64,000 bases of DNA from Terrimonas rubra (GCF_042686025.1 NZ_JBHUOZ010000003.1:744001-808000), one strand, 5' to 3'; numbered from the stretch's first letter, positions 50,953-58,814 are shown. A program made the numbers and translations. The notes: generated from the sequence alone by a model not told the origin.

Positions 50953-53244
50953 GTGAAACAAATATTTACTTTTATCAGTACAACCATACTAACCGTTACA
51001 GCAGCAGCGCAAACCCGGACAGGGTATATCAAAGATGCGGATACGCAGGAGCCGGTAGCGGGTGCCAACATTCAAGCCGGTAATAAACTTATACAAACCA
51101 TCAGCGATAAAACCGGGAAATTTACCCTGGCATCAACAGCCGGCGATACTTTATTTATTACGGCAATAGGGTATAACACTTTAACCTATACATGGACCAA
51201 TGATAACGCCGTGATCGTACTGAATAAAATAAACCAGGAACTGGAGGATGTGGTGATAACCGGTACCATGCGGCCGGTAACAAAAGCAGCCAGTCCCATA
51301 GCGGTTGAAGTGTACTCCCCGCAGTTCTTTAAAAAAAATCCCGCCCCCAGTTTATTTGAATCGTTGCAAAATATTAATGGTGTACGGCCACAGTTGAACT
51401 GCAGTGTATGCAATACCGGCGATATTCATATTAACGGGCTGGAAGGTCCGTATACCATGGTAACTATTGATGGTATGCCCATTGTGGGAAGCCTGGCTTC
51501 GGTATATGGTTTGTTTGGTATTCCTTCGCAGTTGATTGAACGAGTAGAAATAGTCAAAGGGCCTGCGTCCGGTTTATATGGTGCGGAAGCTATTGGTGGT
51601 CTGGTGAACATTATTACCAAAACCGTAGATAAAGCTCCTTTGTTATCGGCCAATATCATGACCACGAGCTGGCTGGAACATAATATGGATGCCGGTATGA
51701 AATACAGGGTTGGTAAAAAGGCAGATGCGATCATAGGCGTAAACTATTTTAACTATGGTCATAAGCAGGACAGGAACAATGATAATTTTACCGATGTTAC
51801 GTTACAACACCGTATATCGGTGTTTAACAAATACCAGTTTAAAAGAAAACATAACCGTGTGGCATCCTTAGCTGCCCGTTATTTTTACGAGGACCGCTGG
51901 GGTGGTGAAATGAACTGGAGCCGGAAGTTCAGGGGTGGTGACAGTATTTACGGCGAAAGTATTTATACCAACCGCTGGGAACTGCTCGGTAATTACCAGT
52001 TGCCCGTAAACGAAAAAATGTTCTTTGCTTTTTCCGCTACCAGTCATGACCAGAATGCCGCTTATGGTAATACACCGTACATAGCCAAACAAAATATTGT
52101 ATTTGGCCAGCTTACATGGGATAAAGCCATTGGTACGCAGCATAATTTTTTAGCAGGCCTTACTACCCGTTATAATTATTACGACGATAACTCTACTGCC
52201 ACCCTGGATACACTGACCGGTAAAAACAAACCCGAGCAGTATGTAATACCCGGCGTGTTTGTACAAAATGAATGGACTGTTAATGCCAGCCATTTATTGC
52301 TGACGGGTTTACGGTACGATTATCATAAAGCCCATGGCAATATCATTACACCCCGGCTGGCCTGGAAATGGAAGATGAATAACCAGCAGATCCTGCGGCT
52401 GAATGCCGGTACCGGTTTCAGGGTGGTGAGTGTATTTACCGAAGACCATGCGGCATTGACAGGGGCCAGAAAGGTGGAGATCGTCAATAGCCTGAAGCCG
52501 GAGAAAAGTTATAATGTGAACCTGAATTATACCAACCAGTTTAAATTTAAGAAAACGATCATCGGCATGGACCTGTCCACCTGGTATTCTTATTTCACCA
52601 ACCAGATCATTGCCGATTACGATACCGACCCGCAAAAAATTATTTATGATAACCTGGACGGGCATGCGGTATCAAAAGGTATTTCGCTGAATATAGATGT
52701 AAATATTAACCACCGGTTAAAAGCCATGATGGGGGGAACCGTACAGCAGGTAGATAAAACAGAAAAAGATGAGAACGGGAAAAACATACGTACTCCACAG
52801 ATTTTAACGGAAAAGTGGAGCGGTACCTGGCTGATCAGTTATACCTTCCCCGGCATTGGAGTGGTAATAGATTATACCGGCAATATATATGGACCGATGC
52901 GCCTGCCCCTGTTGGGTGATAAGGATCCCCGCCCGGAATATTCACCGGTATGGAGCATACAAAATATTCAGCTGACCAAAACATTACCCCATAATATTGA
53001 GCTGTTTGGCGGGGTAAAGAATTTATTGAACTGGACGCCGGCAAAAAAAGGTTCCTTTGTTATTTCCAGGTCCAATGATCCTTTTGGTAACCGTTATCAA
53101 TATGAACAGGATGGGGTAGTGATTAACCCCGGCAAACCGATGAACCCGCAAAATACCTATGGGCTGGATTTTGATCCCAGTTATGTATATGCGCCTATGC
53201 AGGGTATAAAAGGGTTTATTGGTATCCGGTATGTAATAAAATAG
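50953..53244 (+). CDS. TonB-dependent outer membrane receptor with CxxC in the plug
   Basis: The start is GTG at 50953. The 763 residues contain a signal peptide, a CarboxypepD-reg-like N-domain (21-95), the plug (about 105-235) with LNCSVCNTGDIHINGLEGPYTM and IERVEIVKGPASGLYGAEAIGGLVNI, then the 22-strand barrel, ending GFIGIRYVIK. The C150-x-x-C153 pair in the plug is unusual for TonB receptors and fits thiol metal binding. No SusD partner is present, so the substrate is a small ligand rather than a glycan, probably copper or a metal chelate. Own promoter and terminator. Confidence 0.88.
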   Translation: MKQIFTFISTTILTVTAAAQTRTGYIKDADTQEPVAGANIQAGNKLIQTISDKTGKFTLASTAGDTLFITAIGYNTLTYTWTNDNAVIVLNKINQELEDVVITGTMRPVTKAASPIAVEVYSPQFFKKNPAPSLFESLQNINGVRPQLNCSVCNTGDIHINGLEGPYTMVTIDGMPIVGSLASVYGLFGIPSQLIERVEIVKGPASGLYGAEAIGGLVNIITKTVDKAPLLSANIMTTSWLEHNMDAGMKYRVGKKADAIIGVNYFNYGHKQDRNNDNFTDVTLQHRISVFNKYQFKRKHNRVASLAARYFYEDRWGGEMNWSRKFRGGDSIYGESIYTNRWELLGNYQLPVNEKMFFAFSATSHDQNAAYGNTPYIAKQNIVFGQLTWDKAIGTQHNFLAGLTTRYNYYDDNSTATLDTLTGKNKPEQYVIPGVFVQNEWTVNASHLLLTGLRYDYHKAHGNIITPRLAWKWKMNNQQILRLNAGTGFRVVSVFTEDHAALTGARKVEIVNSLKPEKSYNVNLNYTNQFKFKKTIIGMDLSTWYSYFTNQIIADYDTDPQKIIYDNLDGHAVSKGISLNIDVNINHRLKAMMGGTVQQVDKTEKDENGKNIRTPQILTEKWSGTWLISYTFPGIGVVIDYTGNIYGPMRLPLLGDKDPRPEYSPVWSIQNIQLTKTLPHNIELFGGVKNLLNWTPAKKGSFVISRSNDPFGNRYQYEQDGVVINPGKPMNPQNTYGLDFDPSYVYAPMQGIKGFIGIRYVIK

Positions 53245-53270
53245 CTGATGCTGACTAATATGTAAAAATG

Positions 53271-53293
53271 AACGCCCCGGATGGGGCGTTTTT
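53271..53293. terminator. Bidirectional terminator
   Basis: AACGCCCC (53271-53278) pairs with GGGGCGTT (53283-53290), loop GGAT, followed by a T-run. It lies between the convergent receptor and membrane protein genes. Confidence 0.88.
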
Positions 53294-53299
53294 ATATTA

Positions 53300-54439
53300 C
53301 TATCTTTTTATTTTTTCTACTACCCAATTCACCCTATAACAGGAAATACATAACAGGGCTCCAATAATGGCCATGGTAAAACGGCTATGCCAGTCGTCGC
53401 ACTGCAGGGTCATGCCAAAGGGGTAAAGCAGCAACAGTCCTATTACGAGTAAAGCAAAACGCCGGTTGGCCTGTATAAATTTTTTTAAGCCGAAGAGGAA
53501 GCTGGTGTATAAAGGCACCATCAATGCTATGAGCAGGTAATTGTTCACAGGTGTATACCAGGGCCGGGTAAGATTAAAGAAGGATAATATTTTTAAGCCG
53601 GTGAGTTTTAAAAAGTGTAAAGGATTATGAATAATATAATACCAGAGATCGTACATCTGGCTGCCGCTGTTGATAAGCGTTAAATTGTTATCGCCGGTAG
53701 CAGTGGGTACGAAACAAATAATATGTTCCTCGATAAAGGGTTTCATAGCATCCATATCGCCGCCGCCGGAAAATATGACCAGGGCCGCCAGGAACATCAG
53801 CCCGGTTAATAAAACGCAGATGCCCATATTGATGAATAAGTTTTTCCTGCTTTGTTTACGGAACACCAGGTATAATATGGCGGGTGGAATAAATAAAAGC
53901 CCATGCGGCCGGGAGAAGGTGATGAGCACCAATACCGCCAGTGCCAGTAAGAGGTGCCGGGTAAGCTGGTAACGATCATATTGATAAAAAAACCAGAGAT
54001 AGACCAGGCTCAGGCTGATTAAAATAGAATCGGAATAAAGATGAAAGTTCCAGGATTGCAGCGGGAAAAATAAAGCCAGGAACAGGGAGGTAATAAATGC
54101 TGCTTTATAATTGGTAAGGCTGCGGCAGAGTTTATAAAAACAGTATTGGGCAATGCCCGACAGGATAACCTGGATCAGTACGGCAAAAAACAGGGAGATA
54201 TGCAGGGATTTACATAACCAGACCAGCGATATGACGGGGATGTAAAAAAAGTATTTGATGTGTGAGAGCCTTCCTTCCGTGGCCAGCAATGTGCCTTCGG
54301 ACACATATTTGGCTGCTTCGTTTTGGGTAACCACGCCGAATTTGAGGAATAGTAAAGTTTGTACAATACAAAAAACCGCCAGCAGGATGAACAGGCCTTT
54401 TCTTTCTTGTTGTGATGGAATATCCTTAAGCAGTTTCAT
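53300..54439 (-). CDS. Polytopic membrane protein, GT-C/PMT-like
   Basis: The ATG at 54439 (MKLLKDIPSQQERKGLFILL) is preferred over the frame start 17 codons upstream. The 379 residues contain about nine transmembrane helices, including FAVLIQVILSGIAQYCFYKL, AFITSLFLALFFP, HLLLALAVLVLITFSRPHG and a C-terminal FTMAIIGALLCISC. The repeated hydrophobic hairpins and the RPHGLLFIPPA loop resemble membrane glycosyltransferases of the PMT/ArnT superfamily. The usual acidic D-E pair of the first loop is seen only as QNEAAKYV, so the assignment is tentative. Confidence 0.55.
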   Translation of the reverse strand: MKLLKDIPSQQERKGLFILLAVFCIVQTLLFLKFGVVTQNEAAKYVSEGTLLATEGRLSHIKYFFYIPVISLVWLCKSLHISLFFAVLIQVILSGIAQYCFYKLCRSLTNYKAAFITSLFLALFFPLQSWNFHLYSDSILISLSLVYLWFFYQYDRYQLTRHLLLALAVLVLITFSRPHGLLFIPPAILYLVFRKQSRKNLFINMGICVLLTGLMFLAALVIFSGGGDMDAMKPFIEEHIICFVPTATGDNNLTLINSGSQMYDLWYYIIHNPLHFLKLTGLKILSFFNLTRPWYTPVNNYLLIALMVPLYTSFLFGLKKFIQANRRFALLVIGLLLLYPFGMTLQCDDWHSRFTMAIIGALLCISCYRVNWVVEKIKR

Positions 54440-54449
54440 GCAGTAATGC

Positions 54450-54509
54450 TGTTTGTTACAGCAACAAATATAACAAACATCACCCCTCATGCCGAAATGA
54501 TGTTTGTTA
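54450..54509. promoter_or_regulatory. TGTTTGTTA repeat triplet overlapping a minus-strand promoter
   Basis: TGTTTGTTA occurs at 54450-54458 and 54501-54509 and its inverse TAACAAACA at 54471-54479. On the minus strand a -7 box TATATTTG (54465-54472) falls between the first two, about 25 bp before the ATG at 54439. The arrangement suggests a repressor or activator site. Confidence 0.45.
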
Positions 54510-54518
54510 CTGCTTATG

Positions 54519-55037
54519 TCAGTGGTGACGTTTTTGCTGGTACTTTCTTTTTTTAGCGGTTAAAAACTGGTCCAGCAGGAACAGGCCCAGGATCATATTT
54601 AATAACAGTACTGCGTTTACCCATTCGTTATTAAAGATGACCGAGAGATCAAAATTGTGCTCAGGGATAAGGGATTTTTCCCGGGCAGGGGCAAAATCGA
54701 ATTTCACCTGGAAGAAGGCATAAATAACAAACACGAGTACAATGCCGATAAACACGGCTGCCAGTCCCCTGACGATATTATAGTTAATATAGTTTTTAGT
54801 AGCCGGTGTTATGTTTTGCCTGGTAATATGTTCCATTACGTTTTTGGTGAAACGTAAGGAAGGCGCTTCCAGGTCGGACTGTTGTAACAGTTGCTGTACC
54901 TGTAACAAGGCCTGGTAGTTTTCTCTCCAGGTACTATTTTCCTGTAATAGTTTTTCAACCGTTGTTTTTTCTTCGGGTGTGCAATTGCCGTCAATATACT
55001 GCCACAGGCGCTCTGATATGTTATCTTCGTTCTGCAT
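54519..55037 (-). CDS. Anti-sigma factor-like membrane protein
   Basis: The 172-residue protein has a cytoplasmic N-domain with SERLWQYIDGNCTPEEKTTVEKLL, the usual opening of Bacteroidota anti-sigma partners. No HxxxCxxC zinc site is seen. It continues to about residue 85, then a membrane helix (GLAAVFIGIVLVFVIYAFF), a periplasmic stretch, a second helix (AVLLLNMILGLFLLDQF) and a basic C-terminus. It starts 17 bp after the stop of the ECF sigma gene and would hold that sigma factor at the membrane until signalled. Confidence 0.75.
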   Translation of the reverse strand: MQNEDNISERLWQYIDGNCTPEEKTTVEKLLQENSTWRENYQALLQVQQLLQQSDLEAPSLRFTKNVMEHITRQNITPATKNYINYNIVRGLAAVFIGIVLVFVIYAFFQVKFDFAPAREKSLIPEHNFDLSVIFNNEWVNAVLLLNMILGLFLLDQFLTAKKRKYQQKRHH

Positions 55038-55053
55038 ATTGATACGTTTAAAA

Positions 55054-55635
55054 TTAACGAATATCCATTAACTCTTGTTTAAAATTGGTTTCCAGCTTTT
55101 CACGGAGCCGGGTACGGGCACGGAATAAACGAACTTTCACCGCGTTGGATTCAATACCCAGTATCTGTCCTATTTCGTCCAGCGACTGTTCGGCTTTATA
55201 AAATAAGCTGATCAGGTGGGCATCATCCGTTGATAAAAGGGCAATGGCTTTGTCCAGCATCTGGTTTTTTGATTTCTGCTCCACCAGGTTGGCCTCCATG
55301 CCTGAGTCCTTGCTATCGGCTTCCAGCATTACGGTTTCATTGTCCAGCGAGTGAATGACCACTTTTTTCTTGCGCAGGAAACTCAGGCTGGTATTATGGG
55401 TAATAGTATATAACCAGGTGCTGAATTTGGACTCACCGTTAAAACTGGCCAGCGCCCTGTACGCCTTTATAAATACATCCTGTGCCACTTCCTCCGCCTC
55501 TTCCCTCGATTTTACCATACGTAAAACCAATGTAAACACATATTGCTGATAGCGGTTTACCAGCAAAGCATAAGCCTGCTGGTTACCATTAAGCACCAGT
55601 TTAATGATGACACTATCGCTCAGTTCGGTTGACAT
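55054..55635 (-). CDS. ECF-type RNA polymerase sigma factor
   Basis: The 193 residues contain region 2 (YALLVNRYQQYVFTLVLRMVKSREEAEEVAQDVFIKAYRAL, FSTWLYTITHN) and region 4 (LISLFYKAEQSLDEIGQILGIESNAVKVRLFRARTRLREKL), the RpoE-like pattern. The ATG at 55635 lies almost at the transcription start predicted from its upstream promoter, so the mRNA may be leaderless. That promoter shares both elements with the one in front of the divergent DUF6249-like gene, which implies auto-regulation. A 16-unit heptamer array lies 57 bp upstream. Confidence 0.93.
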   Translation of the reverse strand: MSTELSDSVIIKLVLNGNQQAYALLVNRYQQYVFTLVLRMVKSREEAEEVAQDVFIKAYRALASFNGESKFSTWLYTITHNTSLSFLRKKKVVIHSLDNETVMLEADSKDSGMEANLVEQKSKNQMLDKAIALLSTDDAHLISLFYKAEQSLDEIGQILGIESNAVKVRLFRARTRLREKLETNFKQELMDIR

Positions 55636-55640
55636 TCGGG

Positions 55641-55673
55641 GTATAAGACTACCATTTTTTTGAACAGGTTACA
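55641..55673 (-). promoter_or_regulatory. Predicted ECF-sigma promoter of the sigma/anti-sigma operon
   Basis: On the minus strand TGTAACCTGTT (55663-55673) and GTCTTATA (55642-55649), with TGGT just before the latter, match the promoter at 55873-55904 at identical spacing. AAC and GTC cores are typical of ECF promoters. Confidence 0.7.
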
Positions 55674-55691
55674 CAAAGGTTATATTTTTAT

Positions 55692-55803
55692 GATGAAAGC
55701 GGAAAGCTGAAGGCAGAAAGCAAAATGCTGAAAGCTGAAGGCTGAAGGCAGAAAGCGAAAAGCGGAAAGCTGAATGCGGAATGCTGAATGCGAAAGGCAG
55801 AAG
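55692..55803. repeat. Heptamer tandem repeat, GCTGAAG/GCGGAAA type, 16 units
   Basis: Sixteen heptamers, nearly all starting GC and containing a GAA or AAA core, keep register over 112 bp between the divergent sigma and DUF6249-like promoters. This is the complement of the TTCAGC family at 31621-31760. Four degenerate units in the opposite sense follow at 55827-55854. Confidence 0.93.
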
Positions 55804-55872
55804 TTTATACAATATAGGAAACCTGGCTTTAGGCTCTGAGCGTTAAGCTTTTAGCATTTTTTTTCAAAAACC

Positions 55873-55904
55873 TGTAACCTGTTGTTTGAAGTGGTTGTCA
55901 TATA
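55873..55904 (+). promoter_or_regulatory. Predicted ECF-sigma promoter of the DUF6249-like gene
   Basis: TGTAACCTGTT at 55873-55883 and GTCATATA at 55897-55904 (preceded by TGGTT) give a leader of about 33 nt before the ATG at 55944. It matches the sigma operon promoter. Confidence 0.7.
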
Positions 55905-55943
55905 GGGCATAACCATTCTTTTTACAACTAAAAAAATAAGATT

Positions 55944-56366
55944 ATGCACGGCGGAGAAGCACTGGTAGCAATTATTCTTTTTGTAGCAGGGTTTGCTACC
56001 ATTTTTGGGATTTTTTATTTACGCACCAAGCAGAATATGGCCATGATAGATAAAGGCGTAAGTCCGCGCCAGTTTATTAACCGGCCGGCACCTTTCCGGA
56101 GCCTGAAATGGGCCTTATTATTAATAGGTGTGGGTATGGGCCTGTTTTTAGCCTACCTGCTGGATTACCAGGTATTTGGCCGGATAAACCACTATATTGG
56201 GGTTGACGGTGCATCGCATTACCGCGATTACGGTGAGCGTGTTATTTTGTATTTTGCCCTGATCCCTATTTGCGGCGGCATGGGCCTGTTTGCCAGCTAC
56301 CTGATCGAGAAAAAATGGTGGGACAAACAGGAGGAAGATATTAAACGCCTGGAAGGAAATTTGTAA
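55944..56366 (+). CDS. DUF6249-like small membrane protein
   Basis: The 140-residue protein has an N-terminal membrane helix (ALVAIILFVAGFATIFGIFYL), the motif TKQNMAMIDKGVSP, a second helix (WALLLIGVGMGLFLAYLLDY), a third (VILYFALIPICGGMGLFASYLI) and a charged end (KWWDKQEEDIKRLEGNL). This matches the small DUF6249-type membrane family often encoded beside ECF sigma/anti-sigma pairs in Bacteroidota (recalled, unverified). It has a strong predicted ECF promoter and its own terminator, so it is probably a member of the sigma factor's own regulon. Confidence 0.75.
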   Translation: MHGGEALVAIILFVAGFATIFGIFYLRTKQNMAMIDKGVSPRQFINRPAPFRSLKWALLLIGVGMGLFLAYLLDYQVFGRINHYIGVDGASHYRDYGERVILYFALIPICGGMGLFASYLIEKKWWDKQEEDIKRLEGNL

Positions 56367-56389
56367 TAACAGTTGTTAGGTAAAATGTT

Positions 56390-56419
56390 AACGGCCCGTG
56401 GTAACACGGGCCGTTTTTT
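56390..56419 (+). terminator. Rho-independent terminator of the DUF6249-like gene
   Basis: An 11-bp perfect stem (56390-56400 with 56405-56415, loop GTAA) is followed by a T-run. Confidence 0.9.
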
Positions 56420-56493
56420 ATGAAACAATGTATTGCCGGGAATTGGTTATCTTATTGGTAAAGGATATAGCCGACAGGATTACTGCAAAACAA

Positions 56494-56589
56494 GGGCTGC
56501 CGGATTGCAGCGGTATGGCGGCACGGTGTGCCGCTATACAGCGGAAAGCCGGGTATAAAGCCGGGAAATGTTACTGCAGCCGACAGCCC
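56494..56589 (+). ncRNA. Structured AGCGG-box element, copy 2 (Flavo-1-like candidate)
   Basis: The layout matches 15341-15430. AGCGG at 56509-56513 and 56540-56544 flank a 12-bp hairpin (56513-56524 with 56528-56539, one G-U pair); CCGG 56500-56503 pairs with CCGG 56549-56552; GGGCTG 56494-56499 closes with CAGCCC 56584-56589. The stem bases differ from copy 1 but pair, which is covariation. It lies between the DUF6249-like terminator and the carA promoter. Confidence 0.6.
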
Positions 56590-56646
56590 CTGAGATTATC
56601 TGATAAATTGTGTATTATTTATACCCGAAAAAATATTGTTTACCCC

Positions 56647-56654
56647 TACCTTTG
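56647..56654 (+). promoter_or_regulatory. -7 box TACCTTTG ahead of carA
   Basis: It fits TAnnTTTG, 32 bp before the carA ATG. No convincing -33 box at the usual spacing. Confidence 0.5.
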
Positions 56655-56686
56655 CGCAATTTGTTTTTTCAGTATAAATAGTACAC

Positions 56687-57781
56687 ATGCCCGCAACAAA
56701 AAATCCAGCAGTTTTACTTTTATCGGACGGCACAGTAGCTTATGGCACCGCCTTTGGTGTTATAGGTACCGCGACCGGCGAAATTTGTTTTAATACCGGT
56801 ATGACCGGCTACCAGGAAGTATTTACCGACCCCAGTTATTATGGCCAGATATTGATTATGAATGCGGCACATATTGGTAACTACGGGTTTAAAAATGAGG
56901 ATGTTGAATCCGGATCGGTAAAGATTAAAGGCCTGATTGGCCGTAACCTGGAGCAGCAGTACTCCCGCTTTTTAGCACATGGTTCTTTACAGGAATACCT
57001 GGAAGCGAATAATGTGGTAGCTATTGAAGATGTGGATACCCGTGCACTGGTGGCGCATGTGCGTACCAAGGGCGCTATGAACTGCATTATTTCATCGGAA
57101 ACCACCGACCTGATAGAGCTGAAAAGAAAGCTGGACGAAGTGCCTGATATGAATGGCCTGGAGCTGGCCTCACATGTATCGACCAAAGAAGCCTATGCCC
57201 TGGGTGACCCTAACGCTGCTATTAAAGTAGCGGTACTGGATTATGGGGTGAAACAAAATATTTTAAAATGTATGACCGACAGGGGCGCATTTGTAAAAGT
57301 GTTTCCTGCCAAAACGCCTTTTGCCGAAGTAAAAGCGTTTAACCCCAACGGTTATTTTATATCCAATGGTCCCGGCGACCCGGCCCCGATGGATTATGCC
57401 ATTGAAACTGTAAAGGAGATTTTAAAAGAAGAGAAACCTGTTTTTGGTATTTGCCTGGGCCACCAGTTACTGGCATTGGCCAACGGCATCCCTACTTTTA
57501 AAATGCACCATGGTCACCGCGGATTAAACCACCCGGTAAAAAATATTGTGACCGGCCGTTCGGAGATCACTACCCAGAATCATGGTTTTGGTGTTGACCC
57601 GGAAGCGGTTAAGAATGCCGATCATATTGAAATTACCCATGTAAACCTGAACGATCAGTCCATTGAAGGTATACGCATTAAAGGCAAGCCTGCGTTTTCC
57701 GTGCAGTATCACCCGGAAGCTACACCAGGTCCGCACGATTCGCGTTACCTATTTGACCAGTTTATTGATATGATGAAATAA
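56687..57781 (+). CDS. carA: Carbamoyl-phosphate synthase small (glutamine-hydrolysing) subunit
   Basis: The 364 residues match CarA: the N-terminal domain with FNTGMTGYQEVFTDPSYYGQI and GIIGRNLE-like GLIGRNLEQQYS, and the class I amidotransferase with VLDYGVKQNI, SNGPGDPAPMDY, GICLGHQLLALANG (nucleophile Cys) and the HPEATPGPHDS His-Glu pair. It releases ammonia from glutamine for the large subunit CarB to make carbamoyl phosphate for arginine and pyrimidines. CarB is not in the window. The gene ends 16 bp from a convergent membrane protein gene. Confidence 0.96.
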   Translation: MPATKNPAVLLLSDGTVAYGTAFGVIGTATGEICFNTGMTGYQEVFTDPSYYGQILIMNAAHIGNYGFKNEDVESGSVKIKGLIGRNLEQQYSRFLAHGSLQEYLEANNVVAIEDVDTRALVAHVRTKGAMNCIISSETTDLIELKRKLDEVPDMNGLELASHVSTKEAYALGDPNAAIKVAVLDYGVKQNILKCMTDRGAFVKVFPAKTPFAEVKAFNPNGYFISNGPGDPAPMDYAIETVKEILKEEKPVFGICLGHQLLALANGIPTFKMHHGHRGLNHPVKNIVTGRSEITTQNHGFGVDPEAVKNADHIEITHVNLNDQSIEGIRIKGKPAFSVQYHPEATPGPHDSRYLFDQFIDMMK

Positions 57782-57797
57782 GTTCTTAGCACACTGA

Positions 57798-58205
57798 TTA
57801 TATAAAAGCCAGTAAGAGGATGCCCGCCAGCAGGATAAAAAATGGCAGGAGTATTTTCTTATTGGCTTTTTTCTTTACCGCATCGGGGTATTGTAAAAAG
57901 TTGTGTACATAGGTATTAAAATTGCGCACCGTGCCTACGGTGTACAGGATAAGCGGGTAGGTAGTGCCAAATAATACCAGGGTTATGAGTTTGCCGGCAC
58001 TGCGGCCGGAAAGTCCGCGAGGTGGGGAGAAGAACCTGGCGGAAGGAGGGTACACTCTTATTAATAACATATACAGAAACACCAGGCACATCATTGCCCA
58101 GATGGTTAAAAAAATATTACCGTTCTTCCGGCCCAGGTTGCCATCTTTTTGTTTTTCACTGATCTCCCAGTATTGCCCGCCATACAGGGCTTCCATATAG
58201 GTCAT
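57798..58205 (-). CDS. Small membrane protein of unknown function
   Basis: The 135 residues have three membrane helices: NIFLTIWAMMCLVFLYMLLI, ITLVLFGTTYPLILYTVGTV and ILLPFFILLAGILLLAFI. The N-terminus (MTYMEALYGGQYWEISEKQKD) and the loop NFNTYVHNFLQYPDAVKKKANKK are polar. A proline- and arginine-rich stretch (PPSARFFSPPRGLSGRSAGK) links helices one and two. No family recognised. It is divergent from aroQ, about 120 bp away, and convergent with carA. Confidence 0.65.
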   Translation of the reverse strand: MTYMEALYGGQYWEISEKQKDGNLGRKNGNIFLTIWAMMCLVFLYMLLIRVYPPSARFFSPPRGLSGRSAGKLITLVLFGTTYPLILYTVGTVRNFNTYVHNFLQYPDAVKKKANKKILLPFFILLAGILLLAFI

Positions 58206-58327
58206 GTTGTAAAATTTGATTAAAAGTAAAAGGCCGGGTTAATTATTCTAATACCCTGCAGATGGTATTTAAAAAGTAAACCGATGAATGCTAATAACCT
58301 GTATTTTAGCGGTAACAAACAGCGAGT

Positions 58328-58750
58328 ATGAAAATAGCGATCATTAATGGACCCAACCTGAATTTGTTAGGAACCCGTGAGCCTGAGGTGTATGGGAGTG
58401 CCACCTTTGAACAATATTTTCAGCAACTGCAGCAGCAATACCCGCAGGTTAGTTTTACTTATTTCCAGAGTAATATTGAGGGTGAACTGGTAACGGCATT
58501 ACAACAGGCCGGAACAGCAGCTGACGGTATTATTTTAAACCCCGCCGCCTATACCCATACATCGGTAGCCATTGGTGATGCCATTGCTGCCATTCAGCCA
58601 CCCGTGGTGGAAGTACATATATCCAATGTACATGCCCGCGAAAGTTTCCGGCAGGTGAATTATGTAAGCGCCAAAGCCGTGGGTACCATAACCGGCCTGG
58701 GTTTACGTGGTTATCAATTGGCAGTGGAGTATTTGCTGGGTAGGGTGTAA
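58328..58750 (+). CDS. aroQ: 3-dehydroquinate dehydratase, type II
   Basis: The 140 residues have the full type II pattern: INGPNLNLLGTREPEVYG with the catalytic arginine and tyrosine loop, YFQSNIEGELV, ILNPAAYTHTSVAIGDA and VEVHISNVHARESFR with the catalytic histidine. It converts 3-dehydroquinate to 3-dehydroshikimate in aromatic amino acid synthesis, as a dodecamer in known homologues. A heptamer repeat starts within the last codons and covers the stop codon, so the repeat unit supplies the end of the reading frame. No other shikimate gene nearby. Confidence 0.96.
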   Translation: MKIAIINGPNLNLLGTREPEVYGSATFEQYFQQLQQQYPQVSFTYFQSNIEGELVTALQQAGTAADGIILNPAAYTHTSVAIGDAIAAIQPPVVEVHISNVHARESFRQVNYVSAKAVGTITGLGLRGYQLAVEYLLGRV

Positions 58751-58814
58751 GGAGTGAAGTGTAAGATATAAGGAATAAGGTGAAAGGAATAAGGTGAAAG
58801 GGGTACGGTAAAAG
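58745..58814. repeat. Heptamer tandem repeat, GTGAAAG/GAATAAG type, 10 units
   Basis: Ten in-register heptamers (gtgtaag, gagtgaa, gaataag, gtgaaag and relatives) begin inside the aroQ coding sequence and overlap its TAA stop. A weaker complementary-looking run (CTTCAAT/CTTCAGT words) follows at about 58873-58921. The rest of the 318-bp gap to the next gene shows nothing else. Confidence 0.8.

Noticed and set aside
54050..54076. Third copy of the AGCGG-box element (GGATTGCAGCGGG)
   Set aside because: It lies inside a membrane protein coding sequence, has no second box and no hairpin, so the match is accidental.
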